The notes under the pieces: generated by a model
Told to the model about the DNA's origin: nothing
The model's input: the letters and a program-made list of their open reading frames with translations, nothing else
Databases searched by the model: none
Translations under genes and position numbers: made by a program
Source: JAFGJU01 sp964570935
GTDB lineage: Bacteria; Eisenbacteria; RBG-16-71-46; JAFGJU01
DNA: 23,000 nucleotides
NCBI GenBank assembly: GCA_964570935.1
Contig: CAZMZP010000055.1
Coordinates: forward strand, 1-23,000
Reading direction: 5' to 3'
Shown: positions 14,026 to 22,625 of the stretch, one piece after another
Position numbering within the stretch: the stretch's first letter is position 1
Layout: every line of letters starts with the position of its first letter

Positions 14026-14502
14026 ATGGGAGTGAAGACCACGGTGCTTGCCCTGTTAGGTTGGCTGGCACTGAGCTTCGCCGCGGGCTTCGTGGGCTCG
14101 CGCTTCACGCCGAGCGAATGGTACCAGCAGATCGTGAAGCCATCGTGGACGCCGCCGGGCGCCGTGTTCGGTCCTGTCTGGTCTGTTCTGTACATCATGA
14201 TGGGCGTGGCAGCCTGGCTCGTGTGGAGGAACGGAGAGTCCAGTCGGGTGGTGACTCCGCTCACGCTGTTCATAGTTCAGCTCGTCCTGAACGCGCTATG
14301 GTCGTACTTGTTCTTCGGCCTGCACAGGCCCGGATTCGCCCTGGTTGACATAGTCGCGCTCTGGTTTGTGATAGTTCTCACGCTGATAGCGTTCTGGAGG
14401 GTGTCTGTGCCGGCCGGAGCGCTCTTAGTACCGTACCTCGCCTGGGTCACGTTCGCGTCATTCCTGAACTTATCGATCTGGCGCCTGAACGCTCAGGGCT
14501 GA
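14026..14502 (+). CDS. tspO: TspO/MBR-family tryptophan-rich membrane protein
   Basis: This is a 158-residue five-helix membrane protein of the TspO (peripheral benzodiazepine receptor) family, whose members bind porphyrins and steroids or lipids and act in stress signalling. The hallmark WTPPGAVFGPVWSVLYIMMG at residues 40-59 is present, followed by WLVWR, LNALWSYLFFGLHRPG and YLAWVTFASFLNLSIWRLN near the end. These are all conserved TspO landmarks. GACAAGGAGGTAAC precedes the ATG, and family length is normal. It lies in the run of membrane-protein genes from 11536 to 14502, which may share a transcript. Confidence 0.95.
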   Translation: MGVKTTVLALLGWLALSFAAGFVGSRFTPSEWYQQIVKPSWTPPGAVFGPVWSVLYIMMGVAAWLVWRNGESSRVVTPLTLFIVQLVLNALWSYLFFGLHRPGFALVDIVALWFVIVLTLIAFWRVSVPAGALLVPYLAWVTFASFLNLSIWRLNAQG

Positions 14503-14545
14503 CACCGCCGGCGGCGACCATCCGGCCGCAACAGAGGAGTTCTAC

Positions 14546-15826
14546 ATGATCACATCAATCAACATCACTCAGGCGGAATTCGAGGCACGCAGGGAGAGAC
14601 TTCTGGGCCACGTCAAGTCGAAGAAGCTGGGCGGGGTGGTCCTGTTCGACAACTACTACATCCTCTACTTCACCGGCTTCGCCTTCATCCCGACTGAGAG
14701 GCCGATGGCCTTCGTGATGAACGCGAAGGGTGAGACGGCCATGTTCGTCCCGCGGCTGGAGCTCGAGCACGCCAAGGCCGAGACGGGCTTCCAGCGCGTC
14801 TTCCACTACGTGGAATATCCGTACGACCGCCATCCGGACAAGGTCTTCAAGAAGACCCTGGAAGACATGGCCATCAAGGGCAAGATCGGGGCGGACAACG
14901 ACGGGTATCCCTGGATCCTGGGTTACCGCGGGCCCACTCTGACCGAGTTGACAGGCGGCACTTTCGTCCGCGTGACGGAGTTCGTCGAAGACATGATGAC
15001 GATAAAGAGCGCCGCCGAGATCAGTTTGATCCGGGAAAGCGTCAAGTGGGGAAACCTCGCTCACTGGCTGCTTCAGAAGTACACCCGGGTGGGCGCGTCA
15101 GAGACGGAGGTGAGCCAGCGAGCCAGCAACGAGGCGACCCTGACTATGCTGGCCACACTGGGACCCCTGTACCGGGCTCAGAGCATCTTCTCGGACCTCG
15201 CCGGCGCCGGGTATCGCGGGCAGATCGGCAGGAACGCCGCCATCCCCCACGCCCTGGCCAACAACATCACGTTCATGGAAGGTGACGTGCTCGTGACCGG
15301 AGCCGGCGCCCCCGTGTGGGGCTACAACTCGGAGCTCGAGAGAACGATGGTCGTCGGGAAGCCGTCTGACCGGCAGAGAAGGATGTTTGAGCACATGAAG
15401 AAGGCGCAGGAAGTCGCGTTTGACGCCATCAGGCCGGGCGCGAAGTGCGCCGACGTCGACAGGGCAGTGAGAAAATACTACGAGGAAAGCGACGCGTCGT
15501 TCGGGGCAGTGCCTGCCCCTCGTCCGACGTCGGCTTCTCGTGTGGCCCAGAAAGCGAAGGCCTCACCGGAGCAGCCCGGCCTGATGCGCTTCTGGAAGCA
15601 CCACACTGGTCACGCAATCGGCCTGCGCTACCACGAGGGCCCGTTCCTGGACGCGGGCGACCACACGACCATCAGGCCGGGAACAGTGTTCACAGTTGAG
15701 CCCGGGCTGTACGCGCCGGAGATGGGTGGGTTCAGGCATTCGGACACAGTCGTCGTGACCGAAGACGGGATTGAAATCCTGACTTACTATCCGCGCGACC
15801 TGGACAGTTTGATAATCCCGGTGTAA
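14546..15826 (+). CDS. M24 'pita-bread' fold protein (Xaa-Pro peptidase/creatinase-like) lacking several metal ligands
   Basis: This is a 426-residue protein with an N-terminal creatinase-type domain (YILYFTGFAFIPTERPMAFVMN) and a C-terminal M24 catalytic fold. In a true dimetal M24 peptidase the ligands are Asp, Asp, His, Glu, Glu. Here the first Asp is Thr (T251 in VLVTGAG) and the second is Glu (E263 in SELERT). The His is kept (H356, TGHAIGL) and so is the first Glu (E385, TVEPGLY), but the last Glu is Ser (S399 in HSDT). It may be a metal-free hydrolase, as creatinase is, rather than an aminopeptidase. A low-complexity insertion sits at 320-345. The ATG follows AGAGGAGTTCTAC. Confidence 0.88.
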   Translation: MITSINITQAEFEARRERLLGHVKSKKLGGVVLFDNYYILYFTGFAFIPTERPMAFVMNAKGETAMFVPRLELEHAKAETGFQRVFHYVEYPYDRHPDKVFKKTLEDMAIKGKIGADNDGYPWILGYRGPTLTELTGGTFVRVTEFVEDMMTIKSAAEISLIRESVKWGNLAHWLLQKYTRVGASETEVSQRASNEATLTMLATLGPLYRAQSIFSDLAGAGYRGQIGRNAAIPHALANNITFMEGDVLVTGAGAPVWGYNSELERTMVVGKPSDRQRRMFEHMKKAQEVAFDAIRPGAKCADVDRAVRKYYEESDASFGAVPAPRPTSASRVAQKAKASPEQPGLMRFWKHHTGHAIGLRYHEGPFLDAGDHTTIRPGTVFTVEPGLYAPEMGGFRHSDTVVVTEDGIEILTYYPRDLDSLIIPV

Positions 15827-15849
15827 AGCGGCGGATGGCCGGTGCCGCT
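15827..15849 (-). terminator. weak stem-loop between convergent M24 and small exported-protein genes
   Basis: AGCGGC (15827-15832) pairs with GCCGCT (15844-15849), a 6-bp stem. Read on the minus strand it is followed by TTTACAC. This is a weak candidate for the end of the minus-strand transcript. Confidence 0.3.
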
Positions 15850-15896
15850 AATCCCAGCGGGAGCGTGTGTGGAGACACCCGGGCCTTGCAGCGGCA

Positions 15897-16246
15897 TCAG
15901 GGGATGATCCTCTCGAGACGAAATAGTAGTTCGCCACCGCCGTGCAGTGATTGTCTGGCGGGCAGATATCCTTCCTTTTCCACATCAATGATGTCAAATG
16001 CATCAGGCGCAGTCAGCGTCGAGAACTGCCCGTTTTCGTCAGTCAGCCCTGCCAGACGGCGAACTCTGGAAGAATGGAAGGGGACGGGCTCTACGTAAGT
16101 GCAATAGACACGCACGCTGTCAACTGGCAGCTCAGTGCCAGCATCTATGACGGTGACTCTGATGCGAGCGTCACCCATAGTGTGCTGACAACCGAAACAC
16201 AACGACACAGTGCTGATAACAACAAGAGCACCCAGGATCACATATT

Positions 16247-16250
<4 letters not shown>
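15897..16250 (-). CDS. small exported protein with carboxypeptidase-regulatory-like beta-sandwich
   Basis: This is a 117-residue secreted protein. The N-terminal 20 residues form a signal peptide ending in SLCFGC. The cysteine could be lipidated, but the -3 position is Cys, so the lipobox is imperfect. The mature part reads like a transthyretin/carboxypeptidase regulatory (Ig-like) domain: RIRVTVIDAGTELPVDSVRV, then GLTDENGQFS, then DIIDVEKEGYLPA. Such domains are structural or binding modules. Its GC content is about 52% by counting, well below its neighbours. The start overlaps the upstream gene's stop (ATGA), with GGAGG within that gene's last codons. The function is unknown. Confidence 0.75.
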
Positions 16251-18445
<2,195 letters not shown>

Positions 18446-18523
18446 GTGATCGTGGGATTGGAACGCCGCGCGCCGCGTGAGCGCGGGGCTTAGAGTGTTT
18501 GCGCCTTCCGGATTCGCGCGCAC

Positions 18524-18552
18524 ATTCTACCTCGGAGCGGCGCGCCTGTCAA
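18524..18552 (-). promoter_or_regulatory. near-consensus sigma-70 promoter of the SPATA20-type gene
   Basis: On the minus strand a perfect -35 TTGACA (18552-18547) is followed after 17 bases by TAGAAT (18529-18524), a 5/6 match to the -10 consensus. The expected transcript start is near 18517, giving a leader of about 72 bases to ATG 18445. This excludes GTG 18523 as a start. Confidence 0.75.
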
Positions 18553-18656
18553 AGCCGCCACGCATCGGCTGTGGCGCCACACATCGGCCCGGGAATCGTG
18601 TCGAGAGGGCGCGGGACACGGCAGCCACCCCGCAAGAAAACGTGTCCGTTCGGACG

Positions 18657-18665
18657 TGATATAAT
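18657..18665 (+). promoter_or_regulatory. extended -10 promoter of the microprotein gene
   Basis: TGA-TATAAT (18657-18665) is a perfect extended -10 element. There is no recognisable -35 hexamer at the expected distance. Transcription would start near 18672, about 37 bases before the ATG at 18709. It could also drive the following genes. Confidence 0.6.
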
Positions 18666-18708
18666 GTATCTTTGAGGTCACAATCCAGGCAAGGAGGGAG
18701 GCGCGAAA

Positions 18709-18837
18709 ATGAACAAGCTCGGTTTCCTGGGTTTCCTGGGGTTCCTCGGCATGCTGGGCATGCTGCCCAACATGCAGGGCCTCTTCGGTCTTTTTGGTCT
18801 GTTCGCGTTCTTCTCGTTCTTTGGCATTAAGCAGTAG
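18709..18837 (+). CDS. 42-residue hydrophobic Gly-Phe-Leu repeat microprotein
   Basis: This small membrane-type protein begins MNKLGFLGFLGFLGMLGML, continues PNMQG, then LFGLFGLFAFFSFFG, and ends IKQ. It consists of five GFL/GML triplets (residues 5-19) and a second LFG-type run (25-32) separated by a Pro-Asn turn, so it could form a helical hairpin. Translation is well supported: AAGGAGGGAGG lies just upstream of the ATG and an extended -10 promoter lies before that. Similar FLGFLG runs occur, as I recall, at the N-terminus of Firmicute DUF3796 proteins, but I cannot confirm homology. It is not a signal peptide, because a stop follows. The function is unknown. Confidence 0.75.
   Translation: MNKLGFLGFLGFLGMLGMLPNMQGLFGLFGLFAFFSFFGIKQ
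18721..18765 (+). repeat. 9-base coding repeat within the microprotein gene
   Basis: Five in-frame 9-base units encode Gly-Phe-Leu or Gly-Met-Leu: GGTTTCCTG twice, GGGTTCCTC, then GGCATGCTG twice. Identical adjacent units suggest recent slippage or duplication. Confidence 0.7.
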
Positions 18838-18935
18838 CGTTCAGTTCGGACGGCGTGGTGACCGGTCTTGCTGTGCGGCGCGGGAGTCAGGCCGCCGCGG
18901 GGCCGGGCGATGGGTGAACAGGAAGGAGGATGGAG

Positions 18936-19307
18936 ATGGCGAAGTACGACAGGTTTAGTCCCGTCGAGGCAAAGCGGATAGGGGACATCATCGGTGTGAG
19001 CTGGAAAAAGTATCCGCTCGAGGAGTTCAGGATGGGACTGCACGTGGAGCTGGAACACGGCGCCAGGGACTCACAAACGAACGTGACCGACAACGACATA
19101 ATAATGACGGGCAAGATCGCGCTCGCCCACTTGAAGGAGATCCCGGACTACTACACGCGCCTGCACAAGATGGAGAAAGTGGGGGAGGCATACTGGGAGC
19201 GGAAGAACAGGGCGAAAGCCAAGGGCAAATCGAAGGCCGCGAAGCCCGGAAAGGGGCCGAGGCCCGTAGCGAGGCGGAAGAAGGCCAAACGCCGGGCCGC
19301 GAAGTAG
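18936..19307 (+). CDS. DUF5661-type protein with a basic C-terminal tail
   Basis: This 123-residue protein has a conserved-looking N-terminal domain and a strongly basic tail. Residues 7-80 carry motifs I associate with DUF5661: IGDIIGVSWKKYPLEEFRMG, VELEHG, TNVTDND and KIALAHLKEIPDYYTRL. The function of that family is unknown. Residues 89-123 are rich in Lys, Arg, Ala and Pro (KGKSKAAKPGKG, RRKKAKRRAAK), like the tails of histone-H1-like or nucleic-acid-binding proteins, suggesting DNA or RNA contact. I chose ATG 18936 because AGGAGG ends 6 bases before it; ATG 18930 directly abuts that site. The decarboxylase gene begins 12 bases after its stop. Confidence 0.8.
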   Translation: MAKYDRFSPVEAKRIGDIIGVSWKKYPLEEFRMGLHVELEHGARDSQTNVTDNDIIMTGKIALAHLKEIPDYYTRLHKMEKVGEAYWERKNRAKAKGKSKAAKPGKGPRPVARRKKAKRRAAK

Positions 19308-19319
19308 AGGGGCTCTCAC

Positions 19320-20744
19320 ATGGACCCGGAGGAGTTCCGGCGGCACGGGCGCGCCGTCGTGGATTGGATTGCCGACTACTACGAGAAGGTCGAGACTTTG
19401 CCCGTCCTTTCCAGGGCGAAACCGGGCGAAGTCCGTTCGAAGCTGCCCCGCAACGCGCCCGAGGAGGGAGAGAGCTTCGAGGCCATACTGAGGGATATGG
19501 ATGAGCTCATACTGCCGGGGATCACGCACTGGCAGTCGCCCAACTTCTTCGCCTTCTTCCCATGCAACGCCTCGGGCCCTGCCATACTGGGTGAGCTTCT
19601 GTCAGCCGGCCTGGGTGTCCAGGGCATGCTGTGGACCACGAGCCCGGCATGCACGGAGCTCGAGACGCACGTGCTGGACTGGCTCGTGGACATGCTCGGG
19701 CTTCCGGCCAAGTTCAAGTCCGACGGGTCGGGTGGCGGCGTCATCCAGGACACCGCCTCCAGCGCCACTCTCTGCGCGCTCCTTGCCGCGAGAGAACGCG
19801 CCACCGGTTTCCGGACGAACGAGCTCGGCTGCGACGGCCGGGTGGTAGCGTACGCCTCGGCCGAGGCCCATTCGTCAGTCGAGAAGGCGGTGAGAATCGT
19901 CGGAATCGGTCGGGAAAAGCTGCGCCTCATCGGCACGGACGAGAACCTTGCGCTCCGGCCGGCGGAACTCGCGGCGCAGGTCAGGAAGGACAGGCAGGCG
20001 GGTCTCGTGCCGGCCTTCGTGTGCGCGACTGTCGGAACCACCTCCTCCAACGCCGTGGACCCTGTGGCGGAGGTCGGTCGCATCTGCTCCGGAGAGGGGC
20101 TTTGGCTGCACGTAGACGCCGCCATGTCCGGGACCGCCGCAGTCTGCCCGGAGTTTCGCCACATCCACGACGGCCTGGAATTCGCCGACAGCTACTGTTT
20201 CAACCCTCACAAATGGATGTTCACTAATTTCGACTGCGACTGTTTCTACGTGTCCGATCGCGCCGTCCTGATAAGGACTCTGAGCGTTCTGCCGGAGTAC
20301 CTCCGCAACAGGGCAACCGAATCGGGCGCGGTCATCGACTATCGCGACTGGCACGTTCAGCTGGGCAGGCGGTTCCGGGCGCTGAAACTCTGGTTTGTGA
20401 TACGGCACTACGGGGTGGAGGGCCTGCGCCGCCGCGTCAGGGAGCACGTCGAGCTTGCGAGGAGGTTCGCCGGGTGGGTCGAGCAGTCGCCGAGGTTCGA
20501 ACTCGCGGCCCGGCCGCCGTTGAACCTCGTGTGCTTCAGGCACACCGGCGGGGACGACTTCAATCGTGAGCTTCTGGAGCGGCTGAACAACGGCGGCAGA
20601 CTCTATATGTCTCACACGAACCTCAACGGCAGGTTCACGCTGAGGTTCTGCGTCGGGCAGACCGACACCGAGGCGCGGCACGTGGAGCGGGCGTGGCAAG
20701 AGATCGAGGAGACGGCCGCGGCGCTGGTGAAGGGCGCAAGTTAG
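19320..20744 (+). CDS. PLP-dependent aromatic-L-amino-acid-type decarboxylase
   Basis: This is a 474-residue group II PLP decarboxylase, most similar to aromatic-amino-acid (DOPA/tryptophan/tyrosine) decarboxylases. The PLP lysine is K298 in NPHKWM. H184 in AHSSVEKA stacks on PLP, and H264/D266 lie in HVDAA. The catalytic-loop tyrosine is present (Y327 in PEYLRN), aligned by eye with human AADC Y332. In this family tyrosine there favours decarboxylation, whereas phenylalanine favours aldehyde synthesis. One change from the usual HVDAAYAG is M269 in place of Tyr. A weak GAGGGG site lies before the ATG. It probably shares a transcript with the DUF5661 gene. The product is an arylalkylamine; the exact substrate is unknown. 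Confidence 0.92.
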   Translation: MDPEEFRRHGRAVVDWIADYYEKVETLPVLSRAKPGEVRSKLPRNAPEEGESFEAILRDMDELILPGITHWQSPNFFAFFPCNASGPAILGELLSAGLGVQGMLWTTSPACTELETHVLDWLVDMLGLPAKFKSDGSGGGVIQDTASSATLCALLAARERATGFRTNELGCDGRVVAYASAEAHSSVEKAVRIVGIGREKLRLIGTDENLALRPAELAAQVRKDRQAGLVPAFVCATVGTTSSNAVDPVAEVGRICSGEGLWLHVDAAMSGTAAVCPEFRHIHDGLEFADSYCFNPHKWMFTNFDCDCFYVSDRAVLIRTLSVLPEYLRNRATESGAVIDYRDWHVQLGRRFRALKLWFVIRHYGVEGLRRRVREHVELARRFAGWVEQSPRFELAARPPLNLVCFRHTGGDDFNRELLERLNNGGRLYMSHTNLNGRFTLRFCVGQTDTEARHVERAWQEIEETAAALVKGAS

Positions 20745-20796
20745 CCCGCCGCCACGCCGCCTGCGGTCACAGAGTGGCAAAAAACGGGGACGGACG

Positions 20797-21552
20797 ATGA
20801 ACGATGAATCGATTGAGCAGTACCGCGAGTTCCTCAAGGACTCCGTCCGCCTGGTGGTGGACTTCACCAAGACGGACCAGAACACGGGTGTGCCCATGCC
20901 GCCGGTGGAGAAACCCTTTGCCCCGGGCGCGAAGCTGGTCGACCTGCCGCCCAAGAGCGAATGGCAGTCCATAGGCAGCGTCGACCTGACGTCCGCAATC
21001 GAGAACAGGAGGAGCCACCGGCTGTTCAAGAAGAAACCGCTCAGCCTGGAAGAGGTCGCCTTTCTGCTGTGGGCGACCCAGGGGGTGCGGGAGCGGCTTA
21101 AGAGCGGCAACGTGCGGAAGACTGTGCCTTCGGCCGGCTGCAGGCACGCCATCGAGACGTATCTCTGTGCGCTGAACGTGACGGGGTTGGACGAAGGCGT
21201 CTACAGATACCTGCCCGTGGAGCACAAGCTGGTTCTGGAGTTCACGGAAGCCGGAATCTCAAGCAAGATAACCAAGGCCGCGGTCGACCAGGTCTTCGTG
21301 GGCACAGCGCCGGTCACTTTCATTTGGACGGCCATTCCTTACAGGATGGAGTGGCGGTACAGCGTTGCCGCGCACAAGGTGATAGCGCTCGACGCCGGAC
21401 ACGTGTGCCAGAACCTGTACCTCGCGTGCGAGGCGATAGGCGCCGGAACGTGCGCGGTGGCCGCGTACGATCAGGGCTTGATGGACAGGCTGCTGCACCT
21501 CGACGGGAATGACGAGTTTGTGATCTATCTTGCGCCAGTGGGCAAAATCTGA
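20797..21552 (+). CDS. SagB/ThcOx-type nitroreductase-like flavoprotein
   Basis: This 251-residue FMN-dependent oxidoreductase belongs to the nitroreductase superfamily and resembles the SagB/ThcOx branch, which oxidises azoline rings in thiazole/oxazole peptides. Family landmarks are the N-terminal extension PPVEKPFAPGAKLVDLPPKSE, the flavin-contact RRSHRLF (71-77), LSLEEVAFLLWATQGV, PSAGCRHAIETYL and the closing AYDQGLMDRLLHLDGNDEF. No YcaO-like cyclodehydratase or precursor peptide adjoins it, so it may be a housekeeping-type orphan SagB rather than part of a peptide-modification cluster. The upstream GGGGACGG is a weak ribosome binding site. It lies 52 bases after the decarboxylase gene. 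Confidence 0.88.
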   Translation: MNDESIEQYREFLKDSVRLVVDFTKTDQNTGVPMPPVEKPFAPGAKLVDLPPKSEWQSIGSVDLTSAIENRRSHRLFKKKPLSLEEVAFLLWATQGVRERLKSGNVRKTVPSAGCRHAIETYLCALNVTGLDEGVYRYLPVEHKLVLEFTEAGISSKITKAAVDQVFVGTAPVTFIWTAIPYRMEWRYSVAAHKVIALDAGHVCQNLYLACEAIGAGTCAVAAYDQGLMDRLLHLDGNDEFVIYLAPVGKI

Positions 21553-21565
21553 AAGGAGGTACGCC

Positions 21566-21766
21566 ATGCAGAAGAACATGGGAGCTCTCGATCGGCTAAT
21601 CAGGTTCATCATTGGTGTGGTCCTGGCGATTCTGGTCATCGCCAACTCCGTGACGGGCACGGCAGCTGTGGTCGTGGGAATCGTGGCCATATTGCTGCTT
21701 CTGACCAGCATCCTTGGCTTTTGCGGGCTCTACGTGCCGCTGAAGATCTCGACTCTCAAGCGGTAG
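21566..21766 (+). CDS. DUF2892-type two-helix membrane protein
   Basis: This is a 66-residue membrane protein with two hydrophobic helices, of the DUF2892 (YgaP-C-terminal-like) type. It begins MQKNMGALDRLIRFIIGVVLA and ends ILGFCGLYVPLKISTLKR, including the typical FCGLYVPL-like ending with a single Cys. Such domains occur alone or fused to rhodanese and thioredoxin-like proteins, which suggests redox or sulfur functions. GAAAGGAGGTACGCC gives a strong ribosome binding site for ATG 21566; the in-frame upstream start at 21530 lies inside the SagB-like gene. It is 13 bases after that gene's stop, so the two are probably co-translated. Confidence 0.88.
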   Translation: MQKNMGALDRLIRFIIGVVLAILVIANSVTGTAAVVVGIVAILLLLTSILGFCGLYVPLKISTLKR

Positions 21767-21802
21767 ACGTAGGGACAATCAGGGCCGTCGGCGGGAGGTG
21801 AC

Positions 21803-22312
21803 ATGGACGCTATCACGTGCATACACACTAGACGAAGCATACGGAAGTTCGAGAAACGCGCGGTCGGTGAAGAAGTGGTCAGGCAGGTGCTGGAGGCCGG
21901 GATGACGGCTCCGTCAGCCGGGAACCAGCAGCCATGGCAGTTCCTTGTCATCACGGACGCGGCGCTTCTGGCACAGATCCCCGAAGTGCATCCGTACGCT
22001 TCGATGGCGCCCGAGGCGGCTTTCTCAGTCCTCGTGTGCGGAGACCTCAAGCTGGAGAAATATCGGGGGTTCTGGGTGCAGGACTGCTCCGCCGCGATTG
22101 AGAACATGCTCCTGGCCGCGCACGCGCTGGGACTCGGCGGTGTCTGGACCGGAATCTATCCCGACGAAGACAGGGTAAGGGGGTTCAGAGAATTGTTCGG
22201 CCTGCCGGAGCACGTTGTGCCGCTGGCCCTGCTGCCTTTCGGCCATCCGGCGCAGAAGTCCGAGCGCGCGGACAGGTTCAGACCGGAGCGGATACACAAG
22301 AACAGGTGGTAG
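21803..22312 (+). CDS. nitroreductase-family flavoprotein
   Basis: This is a 169-residue FMN-dependent oxidoreductase of the short nitroreductase branch. Visible motifs are RRSIRKF (10-16) for FMN phosphate contact, GMTAPSAGNQQPWQFLVI, QDCSAAIENMLLAAHALGLGGVW and a C-terminal LLPFGHPAQKSERADRF. The family reduces quinones, nitro compounds or other acceptors using NAD(P)H; the physiological substrate is not predictable. GGGAGGTGAC precedes the ATG. The gene lies 36 bases after the DUF2892 gene and is the second, clearly diverged nitroreductase homologue within 1.5 kb. Its length is normal for short members. Confidence 0.93.
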   Translation: MDAITCIHTRRSIRKFEKRAVGEEVVRQVLEAGMTAPSAGNQQPWQFLVITDAALLAQIPEVHPYASMAPEAAFSVLVCGDLKLEKYRGFWVQDCSAAIENMLLAAHALGLGGVWTGIYPDEDRVRGFRELFGLPEHVVPLALLPFGHPAQKSERADRFRPERIHKNRW

Positions 22313-22422
22313 GAATCCCGCGGTCGCGGCGCTGCGCGCTGAAACGTGCGTGAGGGCGCAGCCGGCCGGCGCCGTGGCGTGGACGGAGCGCGCCCGGCGT
22401 GGAATCACACGAGGAGGATCGC

Positions 22423-22623
22423 ATGTCCGGCAGGAAGTGGGCCGTCGAGATCGGCTTCGCGTTCGCGACCACGCTTCTTGTCTCCGTAGTCGTGACGTTT
22501 GTGTGGAACCTCGCCACGCGGGCGGAGACGGCCGTCGACTGGGAGACGTCGTTTGTGATGGCGATCGTACTGGGCGTCGCGCTGCCGCTGACCCACGCCC
22601 GCAGGAGCAGGAGAGGGGACTAG
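22423..22623 (+). CDS. small two-helix membrane protein
   Basis: This is a 66-residue protein with two predicted hydrophobic helices, about residues 9-29 and 43-56, and a basic C-terminus (HARRSRRGD). I do not recognise a family. The start at 22423 is supported by GAGGAGGATCGC just upstream; an in-frame GTG at 22399 would place the ribosome binding site inside the coding region. The stop lies two bases before the MsrB ATG, so the two are likely one operon. Its proximity suggests a link to envelope oxidative protection, but that is inference only. Confidence 0.7.
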   Translation: MSGRKWAVEIGFAFATTLLVSVVVTFVWNLATRAETAVDWETSFVMAIVLGVALPLTHARRSRRGD

Positions 22624-22625
22624 CC

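Noticed and set aside
19875..21152. 425-codon open frame antisense to the decarboxylase and SagB-like genes
   Set aside because: It spans two well-supported plus-strand genes and the gap between them, and its product is compositionally a shadow.
20797..21552. Azole-peptide (thiazole/oxazole) biosynthesis cluster based on the SagB homologue
   Set aside because: No YcaO cyclodehydratase and no precursor-like peptide lies within the window. The 42-residue microprotein lacks the Cys, Ser and Thr residues that such a pathway would modify, having a single Ser.
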